A stretch of 64,000 nucleotides of DNA, from positions 72,262-136,261 of the forward strand of contig NZ_BAABHJ010000011.1 in NCBI RefSeq assembly GCF_039542035.1, in the 5' to 3' direction. How positions within the stretch are numbered: position 1 is the first letter of the stretch; every line of letters begins with the position of its first letter. Source of the stretch: Actinoallomurus liliacearum (lineage in GTDB: Bacteria; Actinomycetota; Actinomycetes; Streptosporangiales; Streptosporangiaceae). A model generated the notes under the pieces. The model was given only the letters and a program-made list of their open reading frames with translations, searched no databases and was not told the origin of the DNA. This document shows, piece after piece, positions 39,732-48,466 of the stretch. The position numbers and the translations under genes were made by a program.

Positions 39732-42653
39732 TCACTGGTTGAAGAGCTGGCCGTAGGTCGCCATCGCCGTCGCGATGTCCGCCTGCGCCCAGAACCGGTG
39801 GTAGTTGAAGACCGGCGCCGCTCCGCCGTTCAGGTACGACTGGACCTTCGACCAGGAGGGGTCCTGCTTGTACCAGGAGCGGAGCGACAGGAACGTCGCG
39901 TTGCTGTCGATCTTGTCGCCGTTCGGCATCGTGCCGGTCCAGCCGGAGGGCACGTACACGCCGTCGTGGTTGGTGTTGGAGGTGCTGTACGCCTGCGTGA
40001 ACCGGTTGTAGTCCGTACGGGTCTCCGGCACCGAGATGCCGATCCCGTCCTGGTCATTGGCCCACATGTCGTCGAGCAGCGTCTGCGCGGTCGACTTGGC
40101 CGTGGTGCTGCCGGACTTGGCCGCGTAGTAGGCCAGGGTCTTGGCGTACGCCCCGGCCACGCCGACGTCATTGGTGTAGTCGGCGATCGTGACGTGCAGG
40201 TTGGCGTTGGAGCCGGGGCTGGAGGGGTTCCAGGTGTCGGGCTGGCCGCTCCAGTGCAGGGTCGAGGGGATCTGGTAGGTCCCGTCGGGATTCAGCTGGG
40301 TGTTGGCCGTGGCCCAGGCCACCCACTTGTCCAGCACGGTCTTGGCGGTGGTGTCACCGGTGACGTAGTAGTACTCGGCGACCCGCTCCATCGACCACGC
40401 CTGGAAGCCGAACCACTGGTTGCTCGGCGGGTCGTGGTACACCGGCTCCCAGTCGTAGGCCATGCCGTAGAAGGTCGAGTCGCCGGACGGCGGCGTGCCG
40501 TACGCGCCGCCCCAGCTGTTGGTCGCGCCACCGGCGATGGCGCCTTCGGAGGACTGCAGCCAGCGGTAGAACTCGAGCTGCCGCTGCAGACTCTTCTTCC
40601 AGTCGTCGACGCCGGTCGCGGACTTCGGCGCCATGGCCGAGTCGTTGGTCAGGGCGTACGCCGCCATCGGGTTCTGGTAGCCGGAGTGCGAGGCGCTGTC
40701 GCCGATCCGCCAGGCCCAGCCGGCGCTGGAGTCGGTCGCGCCGCCCCAGGCGTAGTACCAGGACAGCAGGTAGTGCTCGCTGTCCTTGCCGGTTCCGGCC
40801 GGGCAGCTCGGGCTGGTGCAGTTGCCGATCTTCTTGAAGTACTTGTCGAAGAAGGAGTACCGCAGGTAGTCGCCCATCTTGCCCGCCTTGGCGACCGTGG
40901 CGGACACGTCCGAGCCCTTGCCCTGCTGCTTGGCCCAGGTGTCGGCCCAGTACGCCGCCTGGATGGCGCGCGCGTCGGCGTCCGGGGCGTCGGTGTACTT
41001 CCACTGCTTGGCGTAGCTGGAGTCCTTGATGAACAGGTCCAGGTAGCCGTTCTTGCCGCCGTAGGTGAACTTGTCGCAGGTCGGCTGCGGGATGGTCTCC
41101 CAGACCGACTCCTGCGGGCCGCGCTGGTAGGTGTTGATGAAGGACGGCGCGTTGGTGCTCGGGCCCGCCTCGCAGCCGCCGCCGGGGGTGTCGCCGTAGC
41201 CGTAGACGTTGTCGACGTCCTGCAGCCAGTGCATGCCGTAGACGTCGTCGGTGCCGTAGGCCGACTTCAGCTCGGCCGCGATCGGGTCCTGGCCGGAGGT
41301 GACGCTCGAGTCGATCTGCGAGGGGTACTGGTCGGGCAGGTCGTGCTCGGCCGCGTACGTCGCGGGCTTGCTCGCGTTGTAGAAGCTGTTGGTCGGCTGG
41401 TCCGCGTGGGACGGGATCATGTACTTCTCCATGATCGCCCAGGCGTTGTTGAACTTGCTCCAGTCGCCGGTGACCTTCCCGTACACCGCCTGCATCCAGA
41501 TCAGGTAGCTGTACGCCTCGGAGGTGGTCTCGTGGCCCTGGTCCGGCGCCTCGACCATCAGCGTCTCCACTGAGTGGTACGGGATGCCCTCCTTGCTGAA
41601 GTAACCGTTGGCCGGGTCGGTGATCTTGTTGTAGAGGGTGAGGAACCGGTCCTCGTACGCGCCGTTCGACTTCATCTCGGTGACGGTGACGCTCGCGGTG
41701 TCATATCCGGTCGCCTTGGCGGTGAAGGTCGCCGCGCCCGTGCCGGAGGAGTCCGCGCTGATCGTGACGTTCTGCGCGGTCGACCAGTTGGATGAGGTGA
41801 AGGTCAGCGTGCCGCCCGCGGAGACCGAGAGGCCGGTGTTCCCACTGGCCCGCGCGACCGTGACGGTCACGTTGCCGGCCGGCTGGCTCGACAGCTTCAC
41901 GCCGAACGTCCCGGTCTTGCCCTGCTGGACGGTCAGCGCGGTCGGGCTCGCGACGACGGCGGGGCCGCTGGCGACGTGCACGCCGACCGGCGTGGACTCG
42001 GCGGTGGCGCCCTGGCTGTCATACGCCTTGGCGTACAGCGAGTAGTCCCCCGCCGGCACGTTCGTCCAGCTGAAGGAGTACGGCGAGGAGGTGTCGGTGC
42101 CGAGCAGCGTCGTGTCGCTGTAGAACTCGACCTTGCTGATCGTCGCGCCGTCACTGGCGCTCGCGGTCGCGGCGAGCGGGATCGTCGCGCCCGAGCTGTA
42201 CGTCGCACCGGCGGCCGGGCTGGTCAGCGCCACGGTCGGCGCCTGGTGCGCCCCGTTGCAGACCGTCCCGTTGACGGAGAAGGACGTCGGCTTGGCGTTC
42301 GTGCCGCTGTAGCTGAAGTTCGCGCCGAAGCTGGTCGTGCCGTTCGTGGCGATCGTGCCGTTGTAGCTCAGGTTGGTGACGGTGATGTCCTGGCCGGACT
42401 GCGTCCAGTTGCCGCTCCAGCCCTGGGTGAGCTTCTGGTTGCCGGTGTAGGAGTACTTCAGGGTCCAGCCGTTGATCGCCGGACCGAGGTTGGTCAGCGT
42501 GATGTTGGCGGTGAAGCCCGAGCCCCAGTCGTTGACCGAGTAGTCGACCTTGCACTGCACGTCGGCGGCGTGCGCGCCGGTGCCGGCGGCGAACATGCCG
42601 GCCAGGAGCGACAGGACGACCAGGAACGGTCGCCACCTTTGCCGTCTCTTCAT
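39732..42653 (-). CDS. Secreted CBM2-Ig-GH48 cellulase
   Basis: A 973-residue exported reducing-end cellobiohydrolase. Signal peptide about 1-29; N-terminal CBM2 about 30-130 (CKVDYSVNDWGSGFTANITL); a Big-type Ig module about 133-228 (APTVALTSPAAGATYSSG); a second Ig-like/X module about 230-325; GH48 catalytic domain about 330-973 with YEDRFLTLYNKITDPANGYFS and HETTSEAYSYLIWMQAVYG (catalytic Glu region). GH48 is the hallmark processive cellulase of bacterial cellulose degraders. The ATG at 42653 has AGGAGG nine bases upstream. It lies 80 bases downstream of the CebR-like gene and is probably on the same transcript. Confidence 0.95.
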   Translation of the reverse strand: MKRRQRWRPFLVVLSLLAGMFAAGTGAHAADVQCKVDYSVNDWGSGFTANITLTNLGPAINGWTLKYSYTGNQKLTQGWSGNWTQSGQDITVTNLSYNGTIATNGTTSFGANFSYSGTNAKPTSFSVNGTVCNGAHQAPTVALTSPAAGATYSSGATIPLAATASASDGATISKVEFYSDTTLLGTDTSSPYSFSWTNVPAGDYSLYAKAYDSQGATAESTPVGVHVASGPAVVASPTALTVQQGKTGTFGVKLSSQPAGNVTVTVARASGNTGLSVSAGGTLTFTSSNWSTAQNVTISADSSGTGAATFTAKATGYDTASVTVTEMKSNGAYEDRFLTLYNKITDPANGYFSKEGIPYHSVETLMVEAPDQGHETTSEAYSYLIWMQAVYGKVTGDWSKFNNAWAIMEKYMIPSHADQPTNSFYNASKPATYAAEHDLPDQYPSQIDSSVTSGQDPIAAELKSAYGTDDVYGMHWLQDVDNVYGYGDTPGGGCEAGPSTNAPSFINTYQRGPQESVWETIPQPTCDKFTYGGKNGYLDLFIKDSSYAKQWKYTDAPDADARAIQAAYWADTWAKQQGKGSDVSATVAKAGKMGDYLRYSFFDKYFKKIGNCTSPSCPAGTGKDSEHYLLSWYYAWGGATDSSAGWAWRIGDSASHSGYQNPMAAYALTNDSAMAPKSATGVDDWKKSLQRQLEFYRWLQSSEGAIAGGATNSWGGAYGTPPSGDSTFYGMAYDWEPVYHDPPSNQWFGFQAWSMERVAEYYYVTGDTTAKTVLDKWVAWATANTQLNPDGTYQIPSTLHWSGQPDTWNPSSPGSNANLHVTIADYTNDVGVAGAYAKTLAYYAAKSGSTTAKSTAQTLLDDMWANDQDGIGISVPETRTDYNRFTQAYSTSNTNHDGVYVPSGWTGTMPNGDKIDSNATFLSLRSWYKQDPSWSKVQSYLNGGAAPVFNYHRFWAQADIATAMATYGQLFNQ

Positions 42654-42733
42654 GGGCGGATTCCTCCTGACGGGGAGCACCACCGGCCCGCCGGGGCCGG
42701 CTGCTGAGGGGGTCGGCCTGCGCGGCCGGAGAA

Positions 42734-43783
42734 TCACGCGGAGTCGCGGATGATGAGCTTCGTGTTCAGCACGACGCCCTGGCCGGAGGACGCCTCCCCG
42801 GCGATGCGGCCGAGCAGCTCGCGGGCCATGCGGACGCCCATGTCCTCGATGGGCCTGCGTACGGTCGTCAGCCGGGGGCGGACCCGGCCGGCGATCGGGG
42901 AGTCGTCGAAGCCGACGACGGCGACGTCGTCGGGGACCCGGCGCCCGGTGCGGCTCAGCGCGCGCAGCGCCCCGACGGCCATCTGGTCGGAGGCGCACAG
43001 CACGGCGTCTATGTCGGGCCTGCGATCCAGCAGGCGGTTCATCGCGTGCTCGCCCGACGCCTGGTGCAGGTCACCGTAGGTGATCAACCCGGAGGTCGGC
43101 AGGCCGGCGTCGCCGACGGCGGCGCGGTAGCCGGCCAGCCGGTCGACGCCCACGGCCCGGTCGGGCGGCCCGGCGATCGTCCCGATCGTCTGGCGTCCGC
43201 ACTTGAGCAGGTAGTCCACGGCCGTACGGGCGCCGCCGCGGTTGTCGGCGTCGACGTACGGCAGCGGGGTCGTCCACAGCGGCCGCTCGGCCAGCAGGAC
43301 GGGAACGCCCGTCTGCCGGAGTGCCATCGCGGGGGCGCCGTGCGCGCTGATCAGCAGCACGCCGTCGGCGCGGCCACCGCGCAGGTACTCCGCGACCGTG
43401 CCCCAGCGGCCGGCGCGGCCGACGATCAGGACCACGAGCTCACGGTCGTCGCCCAGCTCACGCCGGACGCCGGAGAACAGACGGGCGAAGAAATGATCGG
43501 TGAAGACGCGTGCGTCGTCCTCGCAGACCACCGCGGCGATCGATCCGCTGCGACGGTCCGCGGGGGCGGCGCGGTGTCGCACGTAGCCGAGGCGTTGCAC
43601 GGCCTCTTCGACGCGGGAACGGGCACGCGGGCTGACCCGCGCGGTCCCGTTGATCACGCGTGACGCGGTGGCGGGTGAGACTCCGGCGAGAGCGGCGACG
43701 TGCGCGAGAGTGGGGGTCTCGACGTGCGCGAGCGTCGGCGTCTCCATGGTGCAGGAGGGTGCGGAGAGTTCCCTTCCGTTCAC
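42734..43783 (-). CDS. CebR-like LacI-family regulator of the cellulases
   Basis: A 349-residue LacI-family repressor. The helix-turn-helix is LAHVAALAGVSPATASRVINGTARVSPRARSRVEEAV, with the sensor domain to the end. Function as cellulase repressor responding to cellobiose is inferred from the adjacent GH48/GH6 genes and the perfect CebR-type box upstream. I chose the GTG at 43783 with AAGGGAG eight bases upstream; the ATG at 43747 has no ribosome site. An imperfect 24-bp tandem duplication in the DNA gives the repeated peptide ETPTLAHV-ETPTLAHV just before the helix-turn-helix, which is unusual. Confidence 0.88.
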   Translation of the reverse strand: MNGRELSAPSCTMETPTLAHVETPTLAHVAALAGVSPATASRVINGTARVSPRARSRVEEAVQRLGYVRHRAAPADRRSGSIAAVVCEDDARVFTDHFFARLFSGVRRELGDDRELVVLIVGRAGRWGTVAEYLRGGRADGVLLISAHGAPAMALRQTGVPVLLAERPLWTTPLPYVDADNRGGARTAVDYLLKCGRQTIGTIAGPPDRAVGVDRLAGYRAAVGDAGLPTSGLITYGDLHQASGEHAMNRLLDRRPDIDAVLCASDQMAVGALRALSRTGRRVPDDVAVVGFDDSPIAGRVRPRLTTVRRPIEDMGVRMARELLGRIAGEASSGQGVVLNTKLIIRDSA

Positions 43784-43826
43784 GGAAATGACTCCCTTCG
43801 GGCGCTGTGGCTCGAGTGGCGGGGGT

Positions 43827-43842
43827 GTGGGAGCGCTCCCAC
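43827..43842. promoter_or_regulatory. Perfect CebR-type operator
   Basis: GTGGGAGCGCTCCCAC, a 16-bp perfect palindrome containing the known CebR consensus. It overlaps the -10 element of the regulator promoter and begins 44 bases upstream of the regulator GTG. Confidence 0.85.
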
Positions 43843-43870
43843 AATCCAAGGCGCGCGAAAGGGTTGTCAA
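43841..43870 (-). promoter_or_regulatory. Promoter of the cellulase regulator/operon
   Basis: A TTGACA -35 (43865-43870, read on the minus strand) and GATTGT -10 (43841-43846) with an 18-bp spacer. The CebR-type operator starts at the -10, so binding would block the polymerase. Confidence 0.6.
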
Positions 43871-43970
43871 GAGGAATGTATCGAGCGTGTAAACGGGGAG
43901 TTTCACCGCGATGATCGCCACGGGTTCGTCCCCGCTCGCGAGCAGGTCGCTTACCCGCCCCGCCGCCGGG

Positions 43971-43989
43971 CGGCCCCCACGAGGGGCCG
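43971..43989 (-). terminator. Hairpin after the CPBP protease gene
   Basis: Arms CGGCCCC and GGGGCCG with a 5-base loop, 36 bases beyond the stop. Confidence 0.5.
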
Positions 43990-44024
43990 TGAAAATCGAT
44001 GAAAGAGGAAGAAAGGGCCGGCGC

Positions 44025-44801
44025 TCAGGGCAGCCAGGCCACGTGCCCGTGCAGGAGCGTGTACCCCACGAACGTCACGGCGTCGATCAGCGTGTGCGCC
44101 ACGATCAGCGGCGTCGCCCGACCCCACCGCTGGTACAGCCGGCCGAAGATCAGGCCCATGATCACGTTGCCGGCGAACCCGCCGAACCCCTGGTAGAGGT
44201 GGTACGACCCGCGCAGCACCGCGCTGAGCGCCAGGGCGCGCCCCGGCGACCACTCCAGCTGGGAGAGCCGGCGCAGCAGGTAGCCCGCGACGATGACCTC
44301 TTCGAGGACGCCGTTCTGCGCGGCGGACAGCAGCAGCACCGGAATGCGCCACCAGACGTCCGGCAGCCGGGCCGGCACGACGGCGAGGTTGGCCCCGGAG
44401 TAGTACGCGGCGAGATAGAACCCCAGCCCGGCCCCGCCGATGACGGCGGCCAGCACCGCGCCGCGCAGGGTGTCCCGCAGCGGCTCCCGCCGGTCCACGC
44501 CGATCGTCGCCAGGGACTCGCCCGAGCGGGCCAGCAGGTAGGCCACGAGCGCCACCGGCGCCAGCGCGTTCGCGATGGCGAACATCTGGAACAGCAGGTC
44601 GATCCAGGGCCGTCCCGGCGCGTACGAGCCGACGATCAGCGCCTTCTGGTGCGACAGTGCCTTCGGCGCGGTGAGCGAGGCGATGAGCTGCAGCAGCGCC
44701 TGGACCCCGCTGGCGCCCAGCGAGACCGCGAAGACGACCCAGATCTCCGCGGTGAGCAGTCGCCGGCTCGCCGGCGCGGCGCGTACGTCCGCCACGGTCA
44801 C
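44025..44801 (-). CDS. CPBP-family intramembrane metalloprotease
   Basis: A 258-residue membrane protein with about seven to eight spans (CAAX protease/Abi family, Rce1-like). The motifs LEEVIVAGYLLRRL (EExxxR-type), SYHLYQG (His) and AHTLIDAV (HxxxD) are present, so the metal site looks complete. In bacteria these proteases serve in bacteriocin immunity, signalling or surface-protein processing; the substrate is unknown. GTG at 44801 overlaps the enoyl-CoA hydratase stop (GTGA), so the two are coupled although functionally dissimilar. A second GTG at 44795 is possible. Confidence 0.85.
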   Translation of the reverse strand: MTVADVRAAPASRRLLTAEIWVVFAVSLGASGVQALLQLIASLTAPKALSHQKALIVGSYAPGRPWIDLLFQMFAIANALAPVALVAYLLARSGESLATIGVDRREPLRDTLRGAVLAAVIGGAGLGFYLAAYYSGANLAVVPARLPDVWWRIPVLLLSAAQNGVLEEVIVAGYLLRRLSQLEWSPGRALALSAVLRGSYHLYQGFGGFAGNVIMGLIFGRLYQRWGRATPLIVAHTLIDAVTFVGYTLLHGHVAWLP

Positions 44802-45550
44802 GGAATCCACCGCGGATCGCGCTTCTCCAGGAAGGCCGCGATCCCCTCCTGGGCCTCCTCCGACGCGAACCGCTCGGCGGACAGCTCGGCCATCCGAGCG
44901 AAGTCCTCCGCCACCGACGCGCCCGGGACCATGCGCGGCAGCCGCTTGGCGACGGCGAGGGCCTCCGGCGCGCCCCGCAGCAGCATCCCGGTGTAGTGGG
45001 CGACGGCCGCGTCCAGCTCCTCCGGGCGCACGGCGCGGTTCAGCAGCCCGATCTCCTGCGCGCGCCGGGCGTCGAAGACCTCCCCGGTCAGGAAGTACTC
45101 GGCGGTGGCGCGCGGCTCCATGCGGCGCAGGCAGGTCACCGCGATCATCGCCGGCACCACGCCGAGCCGCACCTCGCTGAACGCGAACGTCGCGGTGTCC
45201 GGCCCCACCGCGATGTCGCAGGCGGTGACGAGGCCGAGCCCGCCGGCCCGCGCGGGTCCGTTGAGCCGCGCGACGACGGGCTTGGGGCTCTCCCAGATCA
45301 GCGTCAGCAGGCCCGGGACGTCCGGCGGCGCCCCGCCCGCCCGCTGCTCCTTCAGGTCCGCGCCCGCGCAGAACACCGGGCCGGTGCCCGTCAGGACGAC
45401 GACGCGCACGGAGTCGTCCGCGGTCACCGCGGTGAGCGTCTCGCGCAACTCGGCGACGAGCCGGCTCGACAGTGCGTTGCGGTTCCGCGGCGAGTCCAGG
45501 GTGACGGTCGCGACGCCGCCCTCGGCGGTGAGACGGACGAGCGGTTCCAT
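44798..45550 (-). CDS. Enoyl-CoA hydratase/isomerase family protein
   Basis: A 250-residue crotonase-fold enzyme. The oxyanion-hole segments are FCAGADLKEQ and NGPARAGGLGLVTACDIAV, and SEVRLGVVPAMIAV carries the usual catalytic Glu. It hydrates or isomerises an enoyl-CoA in fatty-acid or branched-chain degradation. GGGGAGGG precedes the ATG at 45550; an upstream in-frame start at 45679 lacks conservation. A biotin-dependent acyl-CoA carboxylase lies 3 kb away, which could point to leucine-type catabolism, but the link is weak. Confidence 0.9.
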   Translation of the reverse strand: MEPLVRLTAEGGVATVTLDSPRNRNALSSRLVAELRETLTAVTADDSVRVVVLTGTGPVFCAGADLKEQRAGGAPPDVPGLLTLIWESPKPVVARLNGPARAGGLGLVTACDIAVGPDTATFAFSEVRLGVVPAMIAVTCLRRMEPRATAEYFLTGEVFDARRAQEIGLLNRAVRPEELDAAVAHYTGMLLRGAPEALAVAKRLPRMVPGASVAEDFARMAELSAERFASEEAQEGIAAFLEKRDPRWIP

Positions 45551-45726
45551 GGCCCTCCCCGGACGCATCCGGGAGGCGTCCCCTGCCGGTGGCCGGGCCA
45601 CGGCCCGAGGAGGATCCGTCCCGGCCCATACAGTGACGGTTTCAGGCGCCGCACGCGTCCGCGTGATCGGCGCGGTCACATCTTACGCAGCCGCCGTCCG
45701 CCGGCACCGGGGCCCACCGCCCGCGA

Positions 45727-46221
45727 TCAGGCGGCGATCGCGGCGAGGGTCCGGTGCTTCGGATCCTCGATCTCGGTGTCCGCGCCGTGGAACACCTCCA
45801 CCTGGACGGCGTGCCCCAAGGAGAACGCCCGCCCCTCCGCCGGGAAGCCGGGCGCGTCGTGCACCGGGACGCCGGGCGCGGTCTCCAGGACGGTGCCGAT
45901 GCCGACCAGCAGGAGCCGGCGGACCTCCGTCCGCGCCAGACCGTCCAGCAGGGCGTGCGCCGCGCTCGCGTAGAAGTCCTCCGATGACACGTCCAGCCGG
46001 ACGGCCGCGTTGATCGCCGCGTCGTGTCCGGCGGCGACCGCCGCGACGCTGCCGGCGTCGGTGACGTCGCCGGCGACCAGGGCCACCCGCTCACCGGCGA
46101 GGTCCGCGTGCGCGGCGGGGTCGCGGACGACGGCGGTGACCCGGTGCCCGCGTGCGACGGCCTCGGCGACCGCGCGTCGGCCCGCCCGCCCACCGGCGCC
46201 GAAGATGACGATTCCGCTCAT
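45727..46221 (-). CDS. NAD(P)-binding oxidoreductase, apparently C-terminally short
   Basis: A 164-residue SDR/NmrA-like protein with a Rossmann start (IVIFGAGGRAGRRAVAEAVARGH) and the LLLVGIGTVLE strand. Comparable NAD(H)-binding proteins run to about 205-215 residues, continuing after the AVQVEVFHGADTEI segment with a DWVVLSPP-like block. Here that position switches to DPKHRTLAAIAA and a stop, so the C-terminus seems lost or frameshifted. It is divergent from an HxlR regulator 106 bases away, the usual regulator/target arrangement. Confidence 0.7.
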   Translation of the reverse strand: MSGIVIFGAGGRAGRRAVAEAVARGHRVTAVVRDPAAHADLAGERVALVAGDVTDAGSVAAVAAGHDAAINAAVRLDVSSEDFYASAAHALLDGLARTEVRRLLLVGIGTVLETAPGVPVHDAPGFPAEGRAFSLGHAVQVEVFHGADTEIEDPKHRTLAAIAA

Positions 46222-46293
46222 GGGGATGCTCCGTTCGGCATGGCCGGCTGCGATCTCCGGCCGCTGCCGCGGACGCTATCCGCCGCTCCCATG

Positions 46294-46313
46294 GTTACCG
46301 CAACGATAGTTAC
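46294..46313. promoter_or_regulatory. Possible HxlR site in divergent promoter
   Basis: Two GTTAC direct repeats at 46294-46298 and 46309-46313, 15 bases apart, in the only AT-richer stretch between the oxidoreductase and the HxlR gene. Weak evidence. Confidence 0.3.
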
Positions 46314-46327
46314 GTAGGCCCTCCGGG

Positions 46328-46690
46328 GTGACTCAGCCTCTCGATCCCGCCATGTTCCACGAGTGCCGGGACGGCGTCATGCCGCTCCAGATCGGCGACA
46401 AGTGGACCGCCCGGATCATCCGATGTCTGGAGGACGGCCCGCGCCGCTTCTCCGAGCTGCGGATCCCGCTGCGCGGCATCACGCCGAAGGTCCTCACCGA
46501 GTCGCTCCGGGCGATGGAGCGCGACGGCTTCGTCCGGCACACCGCGTACGCCGAGATGCCACGGCGGGCCGAGTACGAGCTGACCGCGCTCGGGCGCACG
46601 CTCCTGGAGCCGATGGAGGCGTGCTGCGAGTGGAGCAGGCGGCACCTGCCCGCGTTCCTCGACGCCCGCGAGTCCTGGAGCGGCTCCTAA
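46328..46690 (+). CDS. HxlR-family regulator
   Basis: A 120-residue winged-helix regulator (GTG start). The HxlR pattern is clear: CRDGVMPLQIGDKWTARIIRCLEDGPRRFSELRIPLRGITPKVLTESLRAMERDGFVRH. Members sense electrophiles or quinones and control a neighbouring oxidoreductase. It is divergent from the short NAD(P)-binding gene and convergent, without a gap, with the TetR/zinc-ribbon gene (stops overlap by four bases). Confidence 0.9.
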   Translation: MTQPLDPAMFHECRDGVMPLQIGDKWTARIIRCLEDGPRRFSELRIPLRGITPKVLTESLRAMERDGFVRHTAYAEMPRRAEYELTALGRTLLEPMEACCEWSRRHLPAFLDARESWSGS

Positions 46691-47451
46691 CCCTGTGGCT
46701 GGACGGCGCGACGGCGCCGGTGGGCGCGCTGGCGGCAGGTCGGACCGCAGTAGCGGGGTGGCCGCCCGGTGGCGCGGGCAGGCAGCCGCGCGCCGCATTC
46801 CACGCAGAACCTCTCGGCGGTGGTTCCGTGACGCGGCAGGGAGGATGAGTCACGGAACGCTTCGGCTTTCGTGACCGCCCCGGGACGCAGTCCGTCCAGC
46901 AGCAGCCGCACCAGCCGTGTGCCGCGTTCCGGGTCCCGGTGCGCGGAACGCAGCGCGGCACCGCCGACGGCCAGCGCGGACAGGTCGTCGGACCGTACGT
47001 CGGCGCGTATCGCACCGGCCTCTTTCGCGTCGCGCAGCAGACGCTCCAGCGCCTTGCGGAACCGCTGCCCCGCGGCGGCCATCACGACGCGCGGCCAGCC
47101 CTGGTCGGCGGTGAGCACGTCGCAGATGTGCTGGCGGCCCGCCGACTTCTCGATCACTTCGAGCAGGAACCCGAACAGCGCGTCACCGGGCGCGGCGCGG
47201 GCGGCCCACCGGTCGGCGGCGGCCGCCAGGCCCTCGATGTGCCCGGCGAGCACCGCCTCGATGAGGATCTCCTTGCTCGGGAAGTGCCGGTAGACGGTCC
47301 CGGCGCCGACCCCGGCGCGCTGCGCGATCCGGCCGAGTGACACTTCCAGCCCGTCCTCGGCGAACACGCGCATCGCCGTGCGCAGCACGATCTCTCGGTT
47401 GCGGCGGGCATCGGCGCGCCCGGCGGATGCCGGCGCCGGCGTTGCTGTCAT
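46687..47451 (-). CDS. TetR-family regulator with C-terminal zinc ribbon
   Basis: A 254-residue regulator. TetR helix-turn-helix at about 15-62 (IVLRTAMRVFAEDGLEVSLGRIAQRAGVGAGTVYRHFPSKE), ligand domain to about 205, then an added tail with FCVECGARL and PRYCGPTCRQRAHR, a CxxC...CxxxC zinc-ribbon of the kind found in other small actinobacterial proteins. The extension is in frame and unusual for TetR. ATG at 47451 has AAGGA upstream. It is divergent from the NmrA-like gene, its probable target. Confidence 0.85.
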   Translation of the reverse strand: MTATPAPASAGRADARRNREIVLRTAMRVFAEDGLEVSLGRIAQRAGVGAGTVYRHFPSKEILIEAVLAGHIEGLAAAADRWAARAAPGDALFGFLLEVIEKSAGRQHICDVLTADQGWPRVVMAAAGQRFRKALERLLRDAKEAGAIRADVRSDDLSALAVGGAALRSAHRDPERGTRLVRLLLDGLRPGAVTKAEAFRDSSSLPRHGTTAERFCVECGARLPARATGRPPRYCGPTCRQRAHRRRRAVQPQG

Positions 47452-47536
47452 GTCACGAAATCCTTGTCCACACGCTGAAACGGGGGGAGCATTCCGGATC
47501 GCTTCAGTATCCCGCATTATCTCCGGAAAGGGCACC

Positions 47537-48442
47537 ATGACCACCGCGACACCGATAAATCCCGACTCCCCCGTCCTCGTCACCGGCGCCACCGGTAAGC
47601 AGGGTGGCGCCACCGCCCGGCGGTTGCTCGCCGGAGGGTGGCCGGTGCGGGCCCTGGTGCGTGACCTGACCGCACCCGCCGCCGCCGAACTGGCCGCCGC
47701 GGGTGCCCGGCTCGTGCGCGGCGACTTCGACGATCCGGCGAGCCTGCGGCCCGCGTTCGACGGCGCCGCCGCCGTGTTCGGCGTCCCGCCCGTGACCTTC
47801 GGACCGGCCGGCCCCGAGACGGATCGCGAAGTGGCCCGCGGCCGGGCGCTGATCGACGCCGCCGCCGCGGCGGGGATCGAGCAGGTCGTGTTCAGCACCG
47901 TCGCCTCGGCGTCGGGGGTCCCGGAGGGGAAGGCGCTGATCGAGGAGTACCTCCGCGACCACATCGCGCTGCCCACCGTGCTGCGGCCGGTCCGGTTCAT
48001 GACCAACTACCTCGGCGTCGGGGGGCTCGGCATCGAGGGCATCTCCGACGGCGTGCACCGGCACCTCTTCTCTCCGCACGAGCCCATGCAGGTCATCGCG
48101 CTGGAGGACATCGCCGAGTTCGCCGCGCTCGCGCTCGCGGACCCGAACCGGTTCGCCGGACGGACCCTGGAACTGGCCGGCGACGAACCGACCCCGGTCG
48201 AGGCCGCCGCCGCCATCAGCGCGGCCACCGGCGTTCCGATCCGGTACGAGCAGCTCACCGACGGCGAGGCCGCCGCGCTCGGCCCGCACATCGCCGAGAC
48301 CAAGAAGCGCTGGGAGGCCGGCCACCGCTGGCACGCCGACATCGAGGCACTGCGCGTCATCCACCCTGGGATGCGCACCCTCACCGACTGGCTCACCGAG
48401 TCCGGCGCCGCCGCCCTCCGCGCCCGCCTCACCGGCTCCTGA
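47537..48442 (+). CDS. NmrA-family NAD(P)-binding protein
   Basis: A 301-residue Rossmann protein: PVLVTGATGKQGGATARRLLAGGWPVRALVRD gives NAD(P) binding, and FSTVASASG and RPVRFMTNYLG follow the NmrA/HSCARG pattern. Such proteins are redox sensors or reductases rather than classical SDRs. GGAAAGGG lies six bases before the ATG. It is divergent from a TetR/zinc-ribbon regulator and convergent with the carboxylase alpha subunit. Confidence 0.88.
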   Translation: MTTATPINPDSPVLVTGATGKQGGATARRLLAGGWPVRALVRDLTAPAAAELAAAGARLVRGDFDDPASLRPAFDGAAAVFGVPPVTFGPAGPETDREVARGRALIDAAAAAGIEQVVFSTVASASGVPEGKALIEEYLRDHIALPTVLRPVRFMTNYLGVGGLGIEGISDGVHRHLFSPHEPMQVIALEDIAEFAALALADPNRFAGRTLELAGDEPTPVEAAAAISAATGVPIRYEQLTDGEAAALGPHIAETKKRWEAGHRWHADIEALRVIHPGMRTLTDWLTESGAAALRARLTGS

Positions 48443-48466
48443 CCCCGAACGAGTGCCGGCGCCGCC

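Noticed and set aside
39615..41573. Plus-strand open frame of 652 codons
   Set aside because: Antisense to GH48; Val/Gly/Arg-rich shadow.
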